Assembly (NCBI GenBank): GCA_039184055.1 | Contig: JBCDBH010000285.1 | Span: 1-7,812, forward strand | Reading direction: 5' to 3' | DNA: 7,812 nt | Source: JBCDBH01 sp039184055 | Lineage (GTDB): Bacteria; Acidobacteriota; Thermoanaerobaculia; Multivoradales; J023 | Made by a program: the position numbers and the translations under genes | The notes under the pieces: generated by a model | The model's input: the letters and a program-made list of their open reading frames with translations, nothing else | Databases searched by the model: none | Told to the model about the DNA's origin: nothing | Shown here: one piece after another, positions 1-5,931 of the stretch | Layout: every line of letters starts with the position of its first letter | Numbering within the stretch: position 1 is the first letter of the stretch

Positions 1-1
1 A

Positions 2-1834
2 TCCAATCAACAGTTCAGGAATTGGGTGGAAAACATCCGCTTCGATCCCGCTTCGATTTGTGAAGCCGAGAGTCTGGAAGATCTGGTCGAGATCATCCGC
101 ACGGCCGAGGACGAGGATCGGCGGGTACGCGCGGGGGGGTTTGGTGGTTCGTATACGAATATCTTGCGCACCGACGGGGTCGTGGTGCGGATGCGTCCGC
201 ATCTGACGCGAGTGCTGGGCTTTGCCCAAGGCCGGGATGCGTGGGCGGGAAGCGATGGGGAAACATCACCGGTCTTGGCGACGGCACTCGACGACGCGGT
301 CCGGGCGAGCGATCGTCGGCTGGTCCATGTCGAGGGCGGCATCACGGTGCGGGAGCTCTATTTGGCTCTCGATCGCCCCGGGGAAACGTCACGTGGCCGC
401 TGGGGGCTCCTCACCATGGGTGGCAGCGGCGTGCTGACGGTGGCGGGCGCGATGGCGACCGGCACGCACGGGATGGATTTCAACCTGCCGCCGATCGCCG
501 ACGGGGTGCAGGTCCTCCATCTGATCGGCCCGGGCGGCACGCACCATTGGATCGAGCGGAGCGCGCCTCGCCACATCACCGATCGTGCTCGCGTGGTGGC
601 CGCGATCGACGATCTGGAACCCGAGAATGTCCACTATGACGACGATTGGTTTCGCGCCGCGATCGTGTCGTTGGGCAGCCTGGGCGTCGTCTACAGCGTG
701 GTGCTCGAGGCACGTGAGCAATTCGGGATCTCGCAACGGGTCGGTTCGAGTACGTGGACCGTGATCAAGGAGCTGATTCGTGAGGACGGCCCCGCGTTCA
801 CCAGCAATGCGCCGTGGGACACCGAAATCATGTCGACCCACGACACCGGCCTTTCCGATCGCACCGAGGCGGTCGCACCGACGCCACGGGGTCTCGAGAT
901 CATCCTCAATCCTTATCGCTTGAGTGACAACTGGACCACCGATCCGATGCCGGATCGCCGCTGTCGGGTCGTCGCGCGGGCCGAAGCGAGCGCCACCGAC
1001 GACACCACCGATCCGACGAACCTCTTCGACGAGTCCTCGGGCGGGCTCGCGGGTGGTGCGTCCCTGCTGCAAGATTTCTTCAGCAATCTCGAATTGGGAG
1101 CTGGCATCGCCGCCTTCGAATCGGGTGGTCCAGGCACCGCCAAAGACATCATCAACGGCATCATCGATGGCCTGTCGCGTCCCAACAGCCAGGGGTACCC
1201 GATCAGCTACACGGTCACCGACACCTTCAATCCAGCCGAGGTCGACTCGCCGCCACCGATCCTGTCGCTCGAGTTCGTCATTTCGACCGAGGGTGATCAA
1301 CACATCCGGATGATCGATCGCTTTCTCGACCGTTTCGACGCGGTGATCCGGAGCGGCGGTGGCCGCAAGCTCGCCGGAGCCTTTTCGATTCGTTTTACCC
1401 GGCCTTCGGAAGGGTATCTAGCGATGCAATACGAAGAGGCGCCGAGCCCGAACCTACGCTTCTGCCACGTCGAGTTGCTCGTCCTCATGGAGGTCAACGC
1501 GCTCACACCCTTTACCGGCGAACGTCAACACAACGACTTCGAAGGCGAGGGCGAGGTCTTCGTTCGCGAGTTCTACCGCGTGGCCCAAGAGATGGGCGCG
1601 CGCACCCATTGGGGCCAAGTCGGCCCGGACGCGCAATGCTTCTTCGCCAACAGCTATCCCAAGCTACGCGACTGGCTCCAGGTACGCGATCAGCTCACCG
1701 ACGGTGGCCGCCTGTCGACCTTCGACAACGAGTTCTCCTCCCGGTGCCTGACCCTTCCCACGATCGAGATCTCCCCCGGTTGTCTGGGATTCCTCACCAA
1801 CCTCCTTCGCGGTTTGGCCGGACGTCGCTCCTGA
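2..1834 (+). CDS. FAD-linked oxidase of the aldonolactone oxidase group (VAO/PCMH fold), 5' end outside window
   Basis: Probable flavoprotein oxidase or dehydrogenase that oxidises a sugar lactone, alditol or similar alcohol. The first usable start is GTG at 26 (602 aa), but the frame is open to the window edge. The codons before it read SNQQFRNW, matching the conserved N-terminal 'xNW' plus 'P' pattern of L-gulonolactone and alditol oxidases, so the true start is upstream. Numbering from GTG26: FAD-binding domain about 7-230, with the ADP-binding loop RAGGFGGSYTN (35-45), the TVAGAMATGTHG stretch (138-149) and the YDDDWFRAAIVSLGSLGVV segment (204-222). Near the C-terminus HWGQ (528-531), followed by a YPKLRDWLQVRD stretch (544-555), is the typical end of the D-arabinono-1,4-lactone oxidase domain. 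Glycine 41 stands where covalent members have the flavin-linking histidine (GxGHS), so FAD is probably bound non-covalently. At more than 610 aa it is longer than usual members (about 420-480), the extra length lying around residues 260-410. Family sure; substrate unknown. Confidence 0.9.
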   Translation, partial: SNQQFRNWVENIRFDPASICEAESLEDLVEIIRTAEDEDRRVRAGGFGGSYTNILRTDGVVVRMRPHLTRVLGFAQGRDAWAGSDGETSPVLATALDDAVRASDRRLVHVEGGITVRELYLALDRPGETSRGRWGLLTMGGSGVLTVAGAMATGTHGMDFNLPPIADGVQVLHLIGPGGTHHWIERSAPRHITDRARVVAAIDDLEPENVHYDDDWFRAAIVSLGSLGVVYSVVLEAREQFGISQRVGSSTWTVIKELIREDGPAFTSNAPWDTEIMSTHDTGLSDRTEAVAPTPRGLEIILNPYRLSDNWTTDPMPDRRCRVVARAEASATDDTTDPTNLFDESSGGLAGGASLLQDFFSNLELGAGIAAFESGGPGTAKDIINGIIDGLSRPNSQGYPISYTVTDTFNPAEVDSPPPILSLEFVISTEGDQHIRMIDRFLDRFDAVIRSGGGRKLAGAFSIRFTRPSEGYLAMQYEEAPSPNLRFCHVELLVLMEVNALTPFTGERQHNDFEGEGEVFVREFYRVAQEMGARTHWGQVGPDAQCFFANSYPKLRDWLQVRDQLTDGGRLSTFDNEFSSRCLTLPTIEISPGCLGFLTNLLRGLAGRRS

Positions 1835-1837
1835 GCC

Positions 1838-2761
1838 TCACTCACGCCAAGCACGAGTCTCGACTTCGCCACCGAGTGCTCGCCGCAACAAGGCGATCAC
1901 GCGACCTGCATAGTCCTGATCTGGGTGCGCCGGGTCGAGCTCTTGCACGAGGATACTCAGGCCGTCGCCGTTCTCCGATGCTTCGGGCGCCGCGACCGAA
2001 GCCAAGACATGGGCCCCATGGGGTTCGAGCCCGAGCTCGAAGAAACGCACGAGGTTGAGGGCGTAGCGTAGGGCTCGGCGTCGGCTCTCGGCGTGCGCCG
2101 TGGCATAGGTGTTCTCCAGCGTATGGATGAGCGGCCACCACCGCTGATCTCGCCGTACGGTGACGATTCGATGGCGAAAACGAATCATCGAATCGGGCCG
2201 CGCGGCCACCGTGAGCAGCGTTCGCGCGGTCACGTGGTCTGGAATGTCCGTGTTGACCGCTCGGTACCGTTGCCGCGCGTAGCGCGGCCGCAGACCGAGC
2301 CGCCGATGGAAAGCACGAGAGAAGGTGGGCATGCCGGCGTAGCCAACCGCGGCGGCGATTTGCCAGATCGGTGTATCGGTGAGAGCGAGCAGACCCGTGG
2401 CGATATCGAGCTTGCACATTTCCATGTAGCGCCCTGGCGGCAGGCCGAATTCGATATGGAAGAAAAGCGCTTCCGAATTGTTGCGAATCCCGGCCTTCTC
2501 TTTCGCCCAGGACACGTTGAGTCGAGGCTCTCCGAGATGAGTCTCGATCACCTCGAGTAAGGAGTCGAGCGCGACCGTGGGGGCGTTGCTGCGATCGAGA
2601 CGGATTCGCGCCCGTACGATTTCGAATAGTCCTTCTTGCACAGGCGCGACGGCCCGATCACTCGGGACCAAGGTGATGTGGGTCATGTGATCGTCTCGGA
2701 ACAACGGCCGTAGGTCATCTCGTGTCCGGGTGATTGAGCGCCGCAATGGGGCAACCTGCAC
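1838..2761 (-). CDS. AraC-type transcriptional regulator with a C-terminal extension
   Basis: DNA-binding regulator. An AraC/XylS helix-turn-helix pair occupies about residues 65-168: the first helix-turn-helix is around WAKEKAGIRNNSEALFFHIEFG (85-106), the second around IWQIAAAVGYAGMPTFSRAFHRRLGLRPRYARQRY (132-166). The family signature positions IA..VGY....FSRAF and GLRP are intact. Most AraC proteins end with this domain. Here about 140 further residues follow, helical and Arg-rich, containing RRRALRYALNLVRFFELGL (227-245) and an acidic stretch near the end. I do not recognise that part; it may sense a ligand or make dimers. The chosen start is GTG 2761, the first start after an in-frame stop; a purine-rich AAGAGA lies 12 nt upstream. 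ATG at 2686 (residue 26) is an alternative that keeps the whole DNA-binding domain. The gene is divergent from the short ORF at 3004 and ends 3 bp from the oxidase stop. The shared intergenic region makes that short ORF, or its own promoter, likely targets. Confidence 0.88.
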   Translation of the reverse strand: MQVAPLRRSITRTRDDLRPLFRDDHMTHITLVPSDRAVAPVQEGLFEIVRARIRLDRSNAPTVALDSLLEVIETHLGEPRLNVSWAKEKAGIRNNSEALFFHIEFGLPPGRYMEMCKLDIATGLLALTDTPIWQIAAAVGYAGMPTFSRAFHRRLGLRPRYARQRYRAVNTDIPDHVTARTLLTVAARPDSMIRFRHRIVTVRRDQRWWPLIHTLENTYATAHAESRRRALRYALNLVRFFELGLEPHGAHVLASVAAPEASENGDGLSILVQELDPAHPDQDYAGRVIALLRRALGGEVETRAWRE

Positions 2762-2851
2762 CGCCGGATTGAATCTCTTTTCCTCGAAATCATGAAAATC
2801 GACACGGTCTAGTCCTCTAGAACGATTGCACTGTTTCGATCTAGGCGGAAT

Positions 2852-2878
2852 TTGACCGATCAGACGGATCTATCTAAA
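2852..2878 (+). promoter_or_regulatory. Weak candidate sigma-70-like promoter for the short ORF
   Basis: TTGACC (5 of 6 matches to the -35 box) at 2852-2857 and TCTAAA (4 of 6 to the -10 box) at 2873-2878. The spacing is 15 bp, which is short of the usual 16-18. Its direction and place would give the 3004 ORF a leader of roughly 115-120 nt containing both hairpins. This is a consensus reading only, and the host's promoter preferences are unknown. Confidence 0.2.
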
Positions 2879-2965
2879 CCTCAATGGACTGTGCAGTGGC
2901 TTTCCACGCTACATATGTGAACCGACCCTTCGGTCGAATTTCGGGAGAAACTGTGTAACCACGGG

Positions 2966-2981
2966 CCGGCACAGATGCCGG
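2966..2981 (+). promoter_or_regulatory. Leader hairpin 10 nt before the short ORF's ribosome binding site
   Basis: CCGGCA (2966-2971) and TGCCGG (2976-2981) form a perfect 6-bp stem with loop CAGA, extendable by a G-U pair (2965 with 2982). A competing pairing, GGCAC (2968-2972) with GTGCC (2981-2985), overlaps it. A second, weaker hairpin, CGACC (2923-2927) with GGTCG (2932-2936), lies upstream. Together they could give a folded 5' leader. I do not recognise a known riboswitch. The pairing is seen directly; a regulatory role is inferred. Confidence 0.4.
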
Positions 2982-2991
2982 TGCCTAACCC

Positions 2992-2998
2992 AAGGAGG
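2992..2998 (+). promoter_or_regulatory. Perfect Shine-Dalgarno sequence AAGGAGG for the 36-codon ORF
   Basis: AAGGAGG lies 5 nt before ATG 3004. This is a full-length match to the anti-Shine-Dalgarno core at near-ideal spacing, and better than the upstream sequence of any other gene whose start is visible here. It is the main argument that the short ORF is translated. Confidence 0.75.
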
Positions 2999-3003
2999 AC
3001 GGT

Positions 3004-3114
3004 ATGTTTTTCATGCTGAGTGCTTTAGTCGATCTATGGAGTGGTTTCAATGCCGAGGATGACGGCAACGGCACCGCGACTCGTTGGCTGCCAGCGGTCC
3101 TGCCGGGTGGCTGA
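3004..3114 (+). CDS. Putative small protein of 36 aa, function unknown
   Basis: A 36-codon ORF from ATG to TGA. The peptide begins MFFMLSALVDLWSGF, a hydrophobic/aromatic N-terminal half; an acidic-polar middle, NAEDDGNGTATR, follows; it ends WLPAVLPGG. The hydrophobic run is short (about 12-15 residues with one Asp) and has no basic N-terminal residues, so it is not a convincing signal peptide or membrane anchor. It has no cysteines. The optimal ribosome binding site at 2992 supports translation. The first half uses TTA and CTA leucine codons, rare in such GC-rich sequence. A strong hairpin starts 11 nt after the stop, and a TPR-like protein gene starts 62 nt after it on the same strand, so the two are probably co-transcribed. 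Possible roles are a signalling or regulatory peptide sensed by a TPR-type partner, a peptide precursor, or a regulatory leader peptide. I recognise no family. Confidence 0.6.
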   Translation: MFFMLSALVDLWSGFNAEDDGNGTATRWLPAVLPGG

Positions 3115-3124
3115 CTAGATCGCG

Positions 3125-3150
3125 CGGGGCGGGGACTAGACCCCGCTCCG
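3125..3150 (+). terminator. Strong GC hairpin between the short ORF and the TPR-like gene (attenuator or terminator candidate)
   Basis: CGGGGCGGGG (3125-3134) pairs over ten positions with CCCCGCTCCG (3141-3150), with one G-U pair; the loop is ACTAGA. No run of T follows, so a classical intrinsic terminator is unlikely. An alternative pairing of 3126-3132 with CCGCCCC (3148-3154) is mutually exclusive with it. The G-rich start region of the next gene (GGGGTAGGG, 3156-3164) could also pair with nearby C runs. It could stabilise the upstream message end, attenuate read-through, or modulate initiation of the TPR-like gene. Confidence 0.45.
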
Positions 3151-3176
3151 CCCCCGGGGTAGGGTAGAATCGCCTA

Positions 3177-4244
3177 ATGACCCATATCGCTGAACCCTTT
3201 GATCTATTGGCCTATGTGGCCGAGGTCGACTGGGAGAATCGTCTGCATCTCGCCATGGATCGTGTCGAAGATGCCTTGTTCGATTACCCAGCCCGAGCTG
3301 TCGACATGGCGCGCCAACTCCCGGAATTGTTCGCGATCTATCCAGCGCGGGTCACGGCGGTTCACCATTTGCGCGCCGATGCGCTCGAGACGACGGCGCT
3401 CGGCTTGGTGAGCGCCCTAGACGAAGCCAACAAGACAATGGCCGAGCTCCTGCTGCGAGCACGGCAGCTTTCCGATCTTCCAGAAGATCTCGGCGGGTGG
3501 CTGCACGCCAAATACGCCTCCATGCTGATCCGGCTCAGGCGGTTCGATGAAGCCTTCGAGGTGATCGATAAAGGTCTCGAGTTGTTGAACCTCAAGACCC
3601 CGGAAGTCATGGCGGCCCGCGCCCAGCTCGAGATGTGCCACGGCATGATCTATCAAGCACGCTGTGACTGGATGCCGGCTCGAAGGCACTACGAAATCGC
3701 GTACAGGCTGGTCAACCATCGCGACGAGATCAAAGGCGGCTACTACCGACGCGGCGACATCACCAAAACGGCCGCCATGCTCAACTTGGTCGCCGTCACG
3801 GCTGCTGAAGAATCGGATCCGGTAGAGCTTCTAGCATTTCTCGATCGCGCCAAGATCAAGGCTCGACACAACATCCGGTCTTATTGGGGCTTCGCGCCCT
3901 ACCACGAGGTCGCGACGACCGACATCATCGGTCGCCTGCAACTCAACGCGAAGCGCTTTCCGGAAGCCTTGGTCAACCTCGAGTTCGCGGCACGGGGATT
4001 TCTTCGCCTCGGCTTGCGTCTCGAAGCACTCGACACCACGCTGTACCTCGTCGAGCTCGAACCAAAGCTCCAAACCGTCGACCAGGTCTTTCGCACCATC
4101 GAGAGAGATCGAACGCTGTCGGATGCCCTGATTCAGCTCGTAAAGGATCGAGCCTTCGTCCATCAACCTGAGCTTCGGAACAAGGTTCGGGCCGAAATCG
4201 CGGCGATCCGGGAACAACGCGGACAGATCCGCGTCGCCGCTTGA
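3177..4244 (+). CDS. TPR-like helical repeat protein, function unknown
   Basis: A 355-aa soluble protein that appears all-helical, without signal peptide or membrane segment. Helix-turn-helix pairs with TPR-like spacing (small residue at position 8, Ala/Gly at 20, Pro near 32) are visible at about 108-140 (YASMLIRLRRFDEAFEVI), 145-181 (GMIYQARCDWMPARRHYEIA) and 245-283 (RLQLNAKRFPEALVNLEFAA). Further helices lie at 20-100, and the C-terminal tail (300-350) is highly charged. TPR scaffolds bind peptides or protein partners. No DNA-binding, kinase or enzymatic domain is visible at either end, so it would act by binding something else. ATG 3177 is the only reasonable start; an AGGG lies about 12 nt before it, a weaker site than that of the short ORF. 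It lies 62 nt after the short ORF, same strand, and converges on the GNAT gene with a 55-bp gap. It might be the sensor of the small peptide. The TPR reading is by eye; exact repeat count is uncertain. Confidence 0.82.
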   Translation: MTHIAEPFDLLAYVAEVDWENRLHLAMDRVEDALFDYPARAVDMARQLPELFAIYPARVTAVHHLRADALETTALGLVSALDEANKTMAELLLRARQLSDLPEDLGGWLHAKYASMLIRLRRFDEAFEVIDKGLELLNLKTPEVMAARAQLEMCHGMIYQARCDWMPARRHYEIAYRLVNHRDEIKGGYYRRGDITKTAAMLNLVAVTAAEESDPVELLAFLDRAKIKARHNIRSYWGFAPYHEVATTDIIGRLQLNAKRFPEALVNLEFAARGFLRLGLRLEALDTTLYLVELEPKLQTVDQVFRTIERDRTLSDALIQLVKDRAFVHQPELRNKVRAEIAAIREQRGQIRVAA

Positions 4245-4277
4245 GACTCGACGGAAACGATCTCGTAAAGCCGCCTA

Positions 4278-4301
4278 GACCGAGCGCAGTGAGATTCGGT
4301 C
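4278..4301. terminator. Weak hairpin in the convergent gap between the TPR-like and GNAT genes
   Basis: GACCGA (4278-4283) and TCGGTC (4296-4301) form a 6-bp perfect inverted repeat with a 12-nt loop, reaching into the GNAT stop codon. Its place between two converging genes suits a bidirectional terminator, but the stem is short, the loop long and no clear T tract follows on either strand. Confidence 0.25.
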
Positions 4302-4926
4302 AGCTCAGCCGATCGCCGACCCAACGCGCGAAGGGTACGAAGTCGATCATCGAGAGGGGGATCCCGGGCTGTGCCGAGCCGAGCTGGGTGTAGCCATGGT
4401 CGCGCAAGTAGGCGGCACGGGACTTGGCGACTCGAAAGACGACGTGATCGGCCCCGAGCCGAGCCGCGACGTCTTGTTGGTGGTCGAAGAGGAAGGAGGC
4501 GATGCCTTGCCCCGCATGGGCCGGCGCGACGACTTTGCGTGCCAGCCAGGCCACCGGGCCAGTAGGCACGTGTCCTCCGTCGAGGTTCCAACGCCAGCTG
4601 TCGGGTAGGTCGGCCATCTGGCTGGCGACGGTGACACGGGTGGTCGCGACGATCTCGCCGGTCGAGCTGAAGACGGCGAGATGATGGGAGCTGTCGTCGG
4701 TTGCGTCGCACCAGCGTCGTTCGGGAAAGAGCTCGCCGAGCTCGGGTACCTTCGCTGTCCACACGTCGAAACGCAGGGTGGCGATTCGACGCATCCACTC
4801 GGGCCGGGCGGAGCCCAGAAACACCCGACACCGGTAGCCACGCGCGAGCTCGGGTGAGGTCGGCGTGATCGAGGGAGGAACGGGAGACGGAAGCGGAAAG
4901 ACAGGTTCGATCTGCACGGCGAGCAT
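4300..4926 (-). CDS. GNAT-family N-acyltransferase
   Basis: Transfers an acyl group, usually acetyl from acetyl-CoA, to an amine; the acceptor is unknown. Numbering from ATG 4926 (208 aa): the fold starts near residue 43 with WMRRIATLRFDVW (44-56). Strands follow around HHLAVFSSTGEIVATTRVTV (81-100), and motif A is VAWLARKVVAPAHAGQGIASFLF (125-147). The pyrophosphate loop reads AGQGIA (138-143), fitting (Q/R)xxGx(G/A) except for Ala at the first place. A C-terminal AAYLRDHGYTQLG (171-183) matches the usual 'fYe.~GF' segment. The first 25 residues are Pro-rich and probably disordered. I chose ATG 4926 because the longer TTG 4977 start has AGGAG directly abutting it with no spacing; GTG 4935 is also possible. 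The gene lies on the same strand as the Septu-like pair, 132 bp after the HNH stop, so cotranscription is possible but not shown. The Asp-rich WCDATDD (72-78) before the second strand recalls homoserine-lactone-synthase-like acyltransferases, but only loosely. Confidence 0.85.
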   Translation of the reverse strand: MLAVQIEPVFPLPSPVPPSITPTSPELARGYRCRVFLGSARPEWMRRIATLRFDVWTAKVPELGELFPERRWCDATDDSSHHLAVFSSTGEIVATTRVTVASQMADLPDSWRWNLDGGHVPTGPVAWLARKVVAPAHAGQGIASFLFDHQQDVAARLGADHVVFRVAKSRAAYLRDHGYTQLGSAQPGIPLSMIDFVPFARWVGDRLS

Positions 4927-5058
4927 CCTCGACACGGTCGGTTTGTCGCGCTCCGGCCCGGATGACCGGAGCGGCAACTCCTAAGTGTCGGAACCTCGGT
5001 CAGGGTACCCGTCGAATTCTCCCGAGACCCGCTCACGCGTACCGGCGGTAGCCACCAG

Positions 5059-5931
5059 CTACGACGATAGAAAGCCCGCGGCTTCGGCAAGCAGGTAGCG
5101 CGCGACACCCGAGAAAGGCTGGCGCCGGTCGAGTCGCTCTTCGAGTGCGCGTGTTTCGCTGTCGATGAGCGAAGCGACGAGCTCGGCGACGTCATCGAGC
5201 TCTCGCGCCACGAGGTCGTTGCGAAGCGCGGCCAGCGCTCGAATCAAGGCGAGACGCTGATCGATCAACCGGATGACTTCGAGACGCTCGGCGACGAGCC
5301 CCGAGCGGTTGAGCGCGTAGACGTCGATCGAGGTGAGCGCCCGTTGTCGATCGGCGGCGCTCAAGCCGTCGCGTGGCCGGATGGCGCCTCGATCGTCGTA
5401 GGCGAAGAAGCGCTCGGGGTCGTCTTCATAGGGATGGATCAGCAGCGTGGCCTCACGGTCGAGGGCGGCTTTGTCCTCGTGATCCGGGGCGCGGGTCGCC
5501 TCATCGGCGAGCGGGAATTGGTCGGCTTTGCCGATCGCGATTTCTTTGCCGCTGACGACGTCGAATTGCTTCCGGCTACGGTTGCAATCGATACACGACG
5601 GCAGCAGGTTGTCCCAATTGGCGGCGAGCCAATAGTAGCCCTGGATCACCGTTTGCTTGTCGACGCGGACTCGGCCTTTGGGCCGCCAATGCTCGACGTC
5701 CATCGGCTGGTTGGCCGAGTAAAAGCACTCGCAATAGGCACATTTGCCCGCGAATGCTGTCTTCAAGGAGGTCTTGACCGCCTTGGCCTTGTACGCCGCG
5801 AACGTCTTGAAGCGGAAGGTGTCGGGAGCTCCTCCCGAGCTCAGGTGCTCACCCCGCGCCTGCAAAACGGCCTCGAGCTCGGAGGTGTCGTCGAGATCCG
5901 CGGGTTGGGGAGGTCGATCGATCTGAATCAT
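5059..5931 (-). CDS. ptuB: HNH endonuclease, PtuB-like (Septu defence)
   Basis: Predicted nuclease partner of the ATPase encoded immediately upstream. In 290 aa, the HNH/beta-beta-alpha-metal core is clear: zinc-knuckle CAYC (C64, C67), DVEHWRPKGR (78-87) with catalytic His81, YYWLAANWDNLLPSC (99-113), and the second zinc pair with the N of HNH, CIDCN (C113, C116, N117). The order CxxC - EHxRPK - WLAxxWxNLxxxCxxCN, then an FP at 139-140, is the hallmark of the PtuB/TIGR02646 type of HNH proteins. The C-terminal 90 residues are helical and charged and may bind the ATPase. The ATG at 5931 overlaps the ATPase stop as ATGA, so translation is probably coupled. In Septu systems PtuB cuts DNA and PtuA's ATPase controls it. 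All expected catalytic residues are present, so it is probably active. The same HNH type also accompanies some retrons, but no reverse transcriptase is visible here. Confidence 0.9.
   Translation of the reverse strand: MIQIDRPPQPADLDDTSELEAVLQARGEHLSSGGAPDTFRFKTFAAYKAKAVKTSLKTAFAGKCAYCECFYSANQPMDVEHWRPKGRVRVDKQTVIQGYYWLAANWDNLLPSCIDCNRSRKQFDVVSGKEIAIGKADQFPLADEATRAPDHEDKAALDREATLLIHPYEDDPERFFAYDDRGAIRPRDGLSAADRQRALTSIDVYALNRSGLVAERLEVIRLIDQRLALIRALAALRNDLVARELDDVAELVASLIDSETRALEERLDRRQPFSGVARYLLAEAAGFLSS

Larger units (their letters stand above)
2762..3003. other. Divergent intergenic region, AT-richer than its surroundings
   Basis: About 240 bp between the AraC gene (leftward) and the short ORF at 3004 (rightward). 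It must hold promoters for at least one of them. The stretch from about 2768 to 2920 is visibly AT-richer than the genes. Visible elements are three CTAG tetramers (2809, 2817 and 2841; the first two form a TCTAG direct repeat 8 bp apart), an 8-bp palindrome ACATATGT at 2911-2918, two small hairpins (2921-2936 and 2966-2981) and the strong ribosome binding site at 2992. No long ORF, tRNA or riboswitch that I recognise. Confidence 0.7.

Noticed and set aside
389..1303. 304-codon open frame on the - strand inside the oxidase gene
   Set aside because: Antisense shadow of a high-GC gene. Low-complexity Arg/Asp-rich product, no recognisable domain, while the + strand has clear family motifs over the same span.
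3126..3164. G-quadruplex in the G-rich tract before the TPR-like gene
   Set aside because: Four G runs exist, but the middle loop is over 20 nt and contains complementary C runs, so a hairpin is far more likely.
2684..3188. Similar starts MTHI in the AraC protein (internal Met26) and the TPR-like protein
   Set aside because: Only about a dozen bases match and the proteins then diverge completely. Likely chance, though it slightly favours the internal start.
4163..4831. 222-codon Arg-rich open frame on the - strand overlapping the GNAT and TPR-like genes
   Set aside because: Arg/Ser-rich composition typical of a wrong frame; it overlaps two convincing genes.
5003..5010. Palindrome GGGTACCC between the HNH and GNAT genes as an operator
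   Set aside because: A single 8-bp palindrome with no repeat copy and no clear -35/-10 nearby; too short to support a site.
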